From: an uncultured Prevotella sp.
Lineage (GTDB): Bacteria; Bacteroidota; Bacteroidia; Bacteroidales; Bacteroidaceae
Direction of reading: 5' to 3'
Length of the DNA stretch: 7,177 nt
NCBI GenBank assembly: GCA_934230965.1
Contig: CAKQFW010000103.1
Span: forward strand, 1-7,177
Shown: positions 5,157-7,177 of the stretch, one piece after another
Numbering within the stretch: position 1 is the stretch's first letter
Layout of the letters: every line of letters starts with the position of its first letter
Position numbers and translations under genes: made by a program
Notes under the pieces: model-generated
Databases searched by the model: none
What the model was told of the DNA's origin: nothing
What the model saw: the letters and a program-made list of their open reading frames with translations, nothing else

Positions 5157-6536
5157 ATGACGTTAATCAAATCAATTTCTGGTATCCGCGGAACCATTGG
5201 CGGACCTACCGGCGACACCCTGAACCCACTTGACATTGTTAAGTTTACATCGGCTTATGCTACCTTCATCAAGAAGAGCAGCAAGAGCAACAAGATAGTA
5301 GTGGGACGTGATGCACGTATCTCAGGCGAGATGGTAAAGAACGTAGTGTGTGGCACCCTTATGGGCATGGGCTTCGATGTTATTAACATTGGGCTGGCTA
5401 CAACACCTACCACCGAATTGGCCGTACGCATGTCGGGCGCCGATGGTGGCATCATCATCACAGCAAGCCACAACCCCCGTCAGTGGAACGCGTTGAAGCT
5501 GCTGAACAGCGAAGGCGAATTCTTGACCAAAGACAATGGTAATGAGGTACTTGACATTGCCGAGCGCGAGGCATTCGACTATGCCGACGTTGACCATCTC
5601 GGACATTATACCGAGGACAACACCTTTGATGCACGTCATATCGAAAGCGTGTTGGCACTGAAGTTGGTTGACGTTGAGGCCATTCGCAACGCACACTTTA
5701 AGGTATGTGTCGACGCTATCAACAGCGTGGGTGGCGTTATTCTGCCCAAGTTGCTCGACGAGTTAGGCGTAAGCTACAAGTTCTTGAACGCTGAGCCCAC
5801 TGGCGACTTCGCACACAACCCCGAGCCCCTGGAGAAAAACCTCGGCGGCATTATGGGCGAAATGGCAAAGGGCGAGTTTGACCTGGGCGTAGTAGTTGAC
5901 CCTGATGTCGACCGCTTGGCCTTTATCTGTGAAAACGGAAAGATGTTTGGCGAGGAATATACACTGGTGAGCGTGGCCGACTATGTGCTGAGCCACACCG
6001 CTGGTAACACCGTTTCAAACCTCAGCTCTACACGCGCCCTGCGCGATGTTACCGAGCGTCATGGTGGCACCTACACAGCTTCGGCTGTAGGCGAGGTAAA
6101 CGTTACCACCAAGAGGAAAGAGGTGGGCGCTGTGATTGGTGGCGAAGGCAATGGCGGTGTAATCTACCCCGAAAGCCACTACGGTCGCGACGCGCTGGTA
6201 GGCATTGCACTGTTCCTCTCATCATTGGCTCACAAGAAGTGCACCGCCAGTGAGCTACGCGCCACCTTCCCCAACTATTTCATTGCAAAGAACCGTATCG
6301 ACCTCACTCCCTCTACCAATATCGATGCCATCTTGCTCAAGGTAAAGGAGATGTATAGCAATGAAAAGATTACCGACATCGACGGCGTGAAGATCGACTT
6401 CCCCGACAAGTGGGTACATCTGCGCAAGTCGAACACCGAGCCCATCATTCGCGTTTACAGCGAGGCTCACACCATGGAAGAGGCCGATGCCCTGGGCAAA
6501 GAGCTCATGCAGGTGGTGTATGATATGCAGAAATAA
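5157..6536 (+). CDS. glmM: Phosphoglucosamine mutase (archaeal-type GlmM, alpha-D-phosphohexomutase family)
   Basis: A 459-residue full-length member of the alpha-D-phosphohexomutase superfamily. It is expected to interconvert glucosamine-6-phosphate and glucosamine-1-phosphate in the cytoplasm, feeding UDP-GlcNAc for peptidoglycan and LPS. The four domain signatures are in order: the phosphoserine loop TASHNP (residues 102-107, Ser104), the Mg2+ loop DPDVDR (248-253), the sugar-binding loop GEGNGG (329-334) and the phosphate-binding loop RKSNTEPIIRVYSEA (423-437). It opens with SGIRGTIGG, typical of this group. DPDVDR and GEGNGG, rather than the bacterial GlmM-like DGDADR and GEQSGH, place it in the archaeal-type GlmM/PMM clade that Bacteroidota use; phosphomannomutase or phosphoglucomutase activity is a possible alternative or addition. 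The ATG at 5157 follows an AT-rich leader with no Shine-Dalgarno and no clear promoter box. A perfect intrinsic terminator lies about 100 bases downstream. Confidence 0.9.
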   Translation: MTLIKSISGIRGTIGGPTGDTLNPLDIVKFTSAYATFIKKSSKSNKIVVGRDARISGEMVKNVVCGTLMGMGFDVINIGLATTPTTELAVRMSGADGGIIITASHNPRQWNALKLLNSEGEFLTKDNGNEVLDIAEREAFDYADVDHLGHYTEDNTFDARHIESVLALKLVDVEAIRNAHFKVCVDAINSVGGVILPKLLDELGVSYKFLNAEPTGDFAHNPEPLEKNLGGIMGEMAKGEFDLGVVVDPDVDRLAFICENGKMFGEEYTLVSVADYVLSHTAGNTVSNLSSTRALRDVTERHGGTYTASAVGEVNVTTKRKEVGAVIGGEGNGGVIYPESHYGRDALVGIALFLSSLAHKKCTASELRATFPNYFIAKNRIDLTPSTNIDAILLKVKEMYSNEKITDIDGVKIDFPDKWVHLRKSNTEPIIRVYSEAHTMEEADALGKELMQVVYDMQK

Positions 6537-6633
6537 ATAGCTTGCCGAACGTATAGCGGCAACAACTGAAACGATATTGATAAGAAATATCATAAGTAGG
6601 TGTCATCATTAATTTTGAACACCTATTTAATAT

Positions 6634-6674
6634 AAAAGGTCTGGCATCTAGAAAAGGGGTGCCAGACCTTTTTT
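6634..6674 (+). terminator. Intrinsic terminator of glmM
   Basis: AAAAGGTCTGGCA (6634-6646) pairs perfectly with TGCCAGACCTTTT (6660-6672): 13 pairs and a 13-base loop, followed by T residues to 6674 (six consecutive Ts from 6669). This is the only hairpin in the window after a known gene with a classical U-tract. Confidence 0.92.
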
Positions 6675-6725
6675 CATACCGTTTCTTCTCTATGCCCATT
6701 CTTTCTTATTAACCGTATGCGCCCT

Positions 6726-6863
6726 CCCAGTAGGACGGTGGCCTCCGCGCCCCGTCCTCCAGCACCCAACCTAAGTAAGCACTCCTAAATAGTTAATCCC
6801 ACATATTTATTGCCCATTCCTAATGCAGGGAGGACGGGGCACAGAGACCACCGTCCTACTTGG
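6726..6863. repeat. 35-bp near-perfect inverted repeat around a 68-base spacer
   Basis: The arm at 6726-6760 matches the reverse complement of the arm at 6829-6863 at 31 of 35 positions. Both arms contain AGTAGGACGGTGG and GCCCCGTCCTCC, and are much more GC-rich than the spacer and flanks. Three of the four differences (6742/6847, 6746/6843, 6748/6841) become G.U pairs in a minus-strand transcript; the fourth (6728/6861) is a true mismatch. This could be a MITE-like or REP-like dispersed repeat, or a stable RNA hairpin. No transposase or clear target duplication is visible. Confidence 0.85.
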
Positions 6864-6918
6864 ATAATTCATAGATTAATTCATGGATAAATTCATGGAT
6901 AATTTATGGAAATTCGTG
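6863..6918. repeat. Imperfect tandem repeat, about five copies of GATAAATTCATG
   Basis: Five adjacent degenerate units can be laid out: 6863-6873 (GATAATTCATA), 6874-6885 (GATTAATTCATG), 6886-6897 (GATAAATTCATG), 6898-6908 (GATAATTTATG) and 6909-6918 (GAAATTCGTG). The unit length drifts between 12 and 10. On the minus strand the units read CATGAATTTATC, close to the CACGAATTT-style intergenic repeats I associate with Bacteroides and Prevotella genomes (a recollection, not a search). The array starts at the last base of the inverted repeat. Confidence 0.75.
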
Positions 6919-6929
6919 TTCAAGCAAAA

Positions 6930-6942
6930 CGCGCGAAGCGCG
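6930..6942. repeat. GC-only mini-hairpin CGCGC-GAA-GCGCG
   Basis: A perfect 5-bp G+C stem (6930-6934 with 6938-6942) closes a GAA triloop and sits between AT-rich stretches. It stands out by composition. It has the same sequence style as short palindromic extragenic elements, but the function is unknown. Confidence 0.6.
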
Positions 6943-6969
6943 AAATAGATTATTAAAACCACAACAATA

Positions 6970-7116
6970 TTATTTGTACTCCGAAATCATAGTAATAATA
7001 GCCTGAAAACCAGGCAAATGTCGTGTAAAAACCAGCATAAAATCACGCAAAACCATTGAGAAGTTGTCTCGTATCGACCGTTCCACATGTTCATAACGGT
7101 CGCAGGGCCGACGCAT
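6970..7116 (-). CDS. Possible 48-residue small protein, unrecognised
   Basis: From ATG 7116 to TAA 6972-6970 lies an open frame of 48 residues, beginning MRRPCDRYEHVERSIRDNF and ending ITMISEYK, with an in-frame TGA just upstream. I recognise no domain. The N-terminal half is charged and the C-terminal half hydrophobic to amphipathic (MVLRDFMLVFTRHLPGF) but too short and Arg-broken for a confident membrane helix. A degenerate minus-strand -7-like TACCTTG lies at 7144-7138, one T short of the TACCTTTG used elsewhere here. The ORF overlaps a stem-loop (7075-7102) and three AAAACCA heptamers, so the open frame could be a by-product of repeat sequence. Codon bias cannot be judged at this length. 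Confidence 0.27.
   Translation of the reverse strand: MRRPCDRYEHVERSIRDNFSMVLRDFMLVFTRHLPGFQAIITMISEYK
7001..7015. other. Small stem-loop GCCTG-AAAAC-CAGGC
   Basis: A perfect 5-bp stem (7001-7005 with 7011-7015) and a 5-base loop that contains part of one AAAACCA heptamer. Too short to be meaningful alone; listed because it adds to the structure density of this tail. Confidence 0.35.
7075..7102. other. Stem-loop / dyad CGACCGTT...AACGGTCG
   Basis: A perfect 8-bp inverted repeat (7075-7082 with 7095-7102) with a 12-base loop carrying the palindrome ACATGT (7085-7090) almost at its centre. It could be an RNA hairpin or a protein-binding dyad. It falls inside the 5' part of the possible small ORF. 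Confidence 0.6.
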
Positions 7117-7143
7117 TACTTTATGACATCACCTTATCAAGGT

Positions 7144-7176
7144 AAGAGCAGTCCCAACCAGCTCTTTTTATTTTTG
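7144..7176 (+). terminator. Terminator-like hairpin with T-rich tail at right edge
   Basis: AAGAGC (7144-7149) pairs with GCTCTT (7161-7166), with an 11-base loop, then TTTATTTTT. This has the form of an intrinsic terminator on the plus strand, although no plus-strand gene is seen between the glmM terminator and this point. The final TATTTTTG (7169-7176) also matches the TAnnTTTG -7 box, so the T-run may instead belong to a promoter for a gene beyond the window. Confidence 0.4.
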
Positions 7177-7177
7177 C

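Larger units (their letters stand above)
6675..7177. other. Gene-poor 503-base tail rich in repeats and hairpins
   Basis: No recognisable protein family, tRNA or rRNA is seen here. In order it holds a long inverted repeat (6726-6863), an abutting imperfect tandem repeat (6863-6918), a GC mini-hairpin (6930-6942), a 48-codon minus-strand ORF (6970-7116), an 8-bp stem-loop (7075-7102) and a terminator-like hairpin at the right edge (7144-7176). On the minus strand the last 57 bases also hold the end of a frame (18 codons, stop TAA at 7123-7121) that enters from outside the window; it is too short to name. The whole looks like a composite intergenic repeat or non-coding element rather than decayed coding DNA. 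Confidence 0.6.

Noticed and set aside
5255..6593. Minus-strand open frames opposite glmM, including one of 124 residues
   Set aside because: They lie antisense to a full-length, motif-complete enzyme; no promoter or family features were seen.
6726..6918. CRISPR array
   Set aside because: There is one long inverted repeat and a drifting short tandem array with no spacers between constant repeats and no cas genes in view.
6675..7177. tRNA, tmRNA or 6S RNA in the 3' tail
   Set aside because: Searched by eye for cloverleaf and T-loop (GTTCRANNC) signatures and for a long paired rod with a central bubble; none was convincing.
7121..7177. C-terminus of a minus-strand gene entering from the right edge
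   Set aside because: Only 18 codons precede the TAA at 7123-7121, and the same bases form a terminator-like hairpin on the plus strand; too little to call.

Overview
The window looks like a chromosomal segment from a member of the Bacteroidota, most likely Prevotella or a close relative in the Bacteroidales. Three things support this. Start codons lack clear Shine-Dalgarno sites and sit behind A-rich leaders. Four upstream regions carry a Bacteroidota-type -7 box, or close match, of the form TAnnTTTG; two share TACCTTTGCA exactly and the divergent minus-strand copy is TACTTTTGCA. The protein families (DUF6249, DUF5056, DUF4827 and an archaeal-type GlmM) are familiar from this group. The genus is inference.

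Layout: (1) 1-1175, minus strand: the N-terminal 391 residues of an RsmF-type 16S rRNA m5C methyltransferase, cut by the left edge. (2) 1176-1363: a divergent promoter region in which two -7-like boxes lie back to back. (3) 1364-3142, plus strand: a tight three-gene cluster of a DUF6249 membrane protein, an ECF sigma-70 factor starting at GTG, and a small DUF5056-like membrane protein that overlaps the sigma gene and is the natural anti-sigma candidate. A hairpin overlaps the last stop codon. (4) 3226-4260: an NrnA-type DHH/DHHA1 phosphoesterase whose -7 box lies only 9 bases before the start codon, so its mRNA may be almost leaderless. (5) 4422-5066: a DUF4827 lipoprotein with its own TACCTTTGCA box, followed by a strong hairpin. 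(6) 5157-6536: phosphoglucosamine mutase (GlmM, archaeal-type motifs), ending in a textbook intrinsic terminator at 6634-6674.

The last 500 bases (6675-7177) hold no recognised gene but are full of structure: a 35-bp near-perfect inverted repeat around a 68-base spacer, an imperfect 10-12-base tandem repeat directly abutting it, a GC-only mini-hairpin in AT-rich DNA, a 48-codon minus-strand ORF with an internal 8-bp stem-loop, heptamers recurring at 51, 22 and 21 bases, and a terminator-like hairpin at the right edge. This resembles a composite intergenic repeat or non-coding element and is the most novel part of the window.

Functionally the genes are mostly housekeeping: rRNA methylation, nanoRNA/pAp turnover and UDP-GlcNAc precursor synthesis. 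Between them sits one envelope-linked sigma-factor module (DUF6249-ECF-DUF5056), the best candidate for an under-described signalling system.
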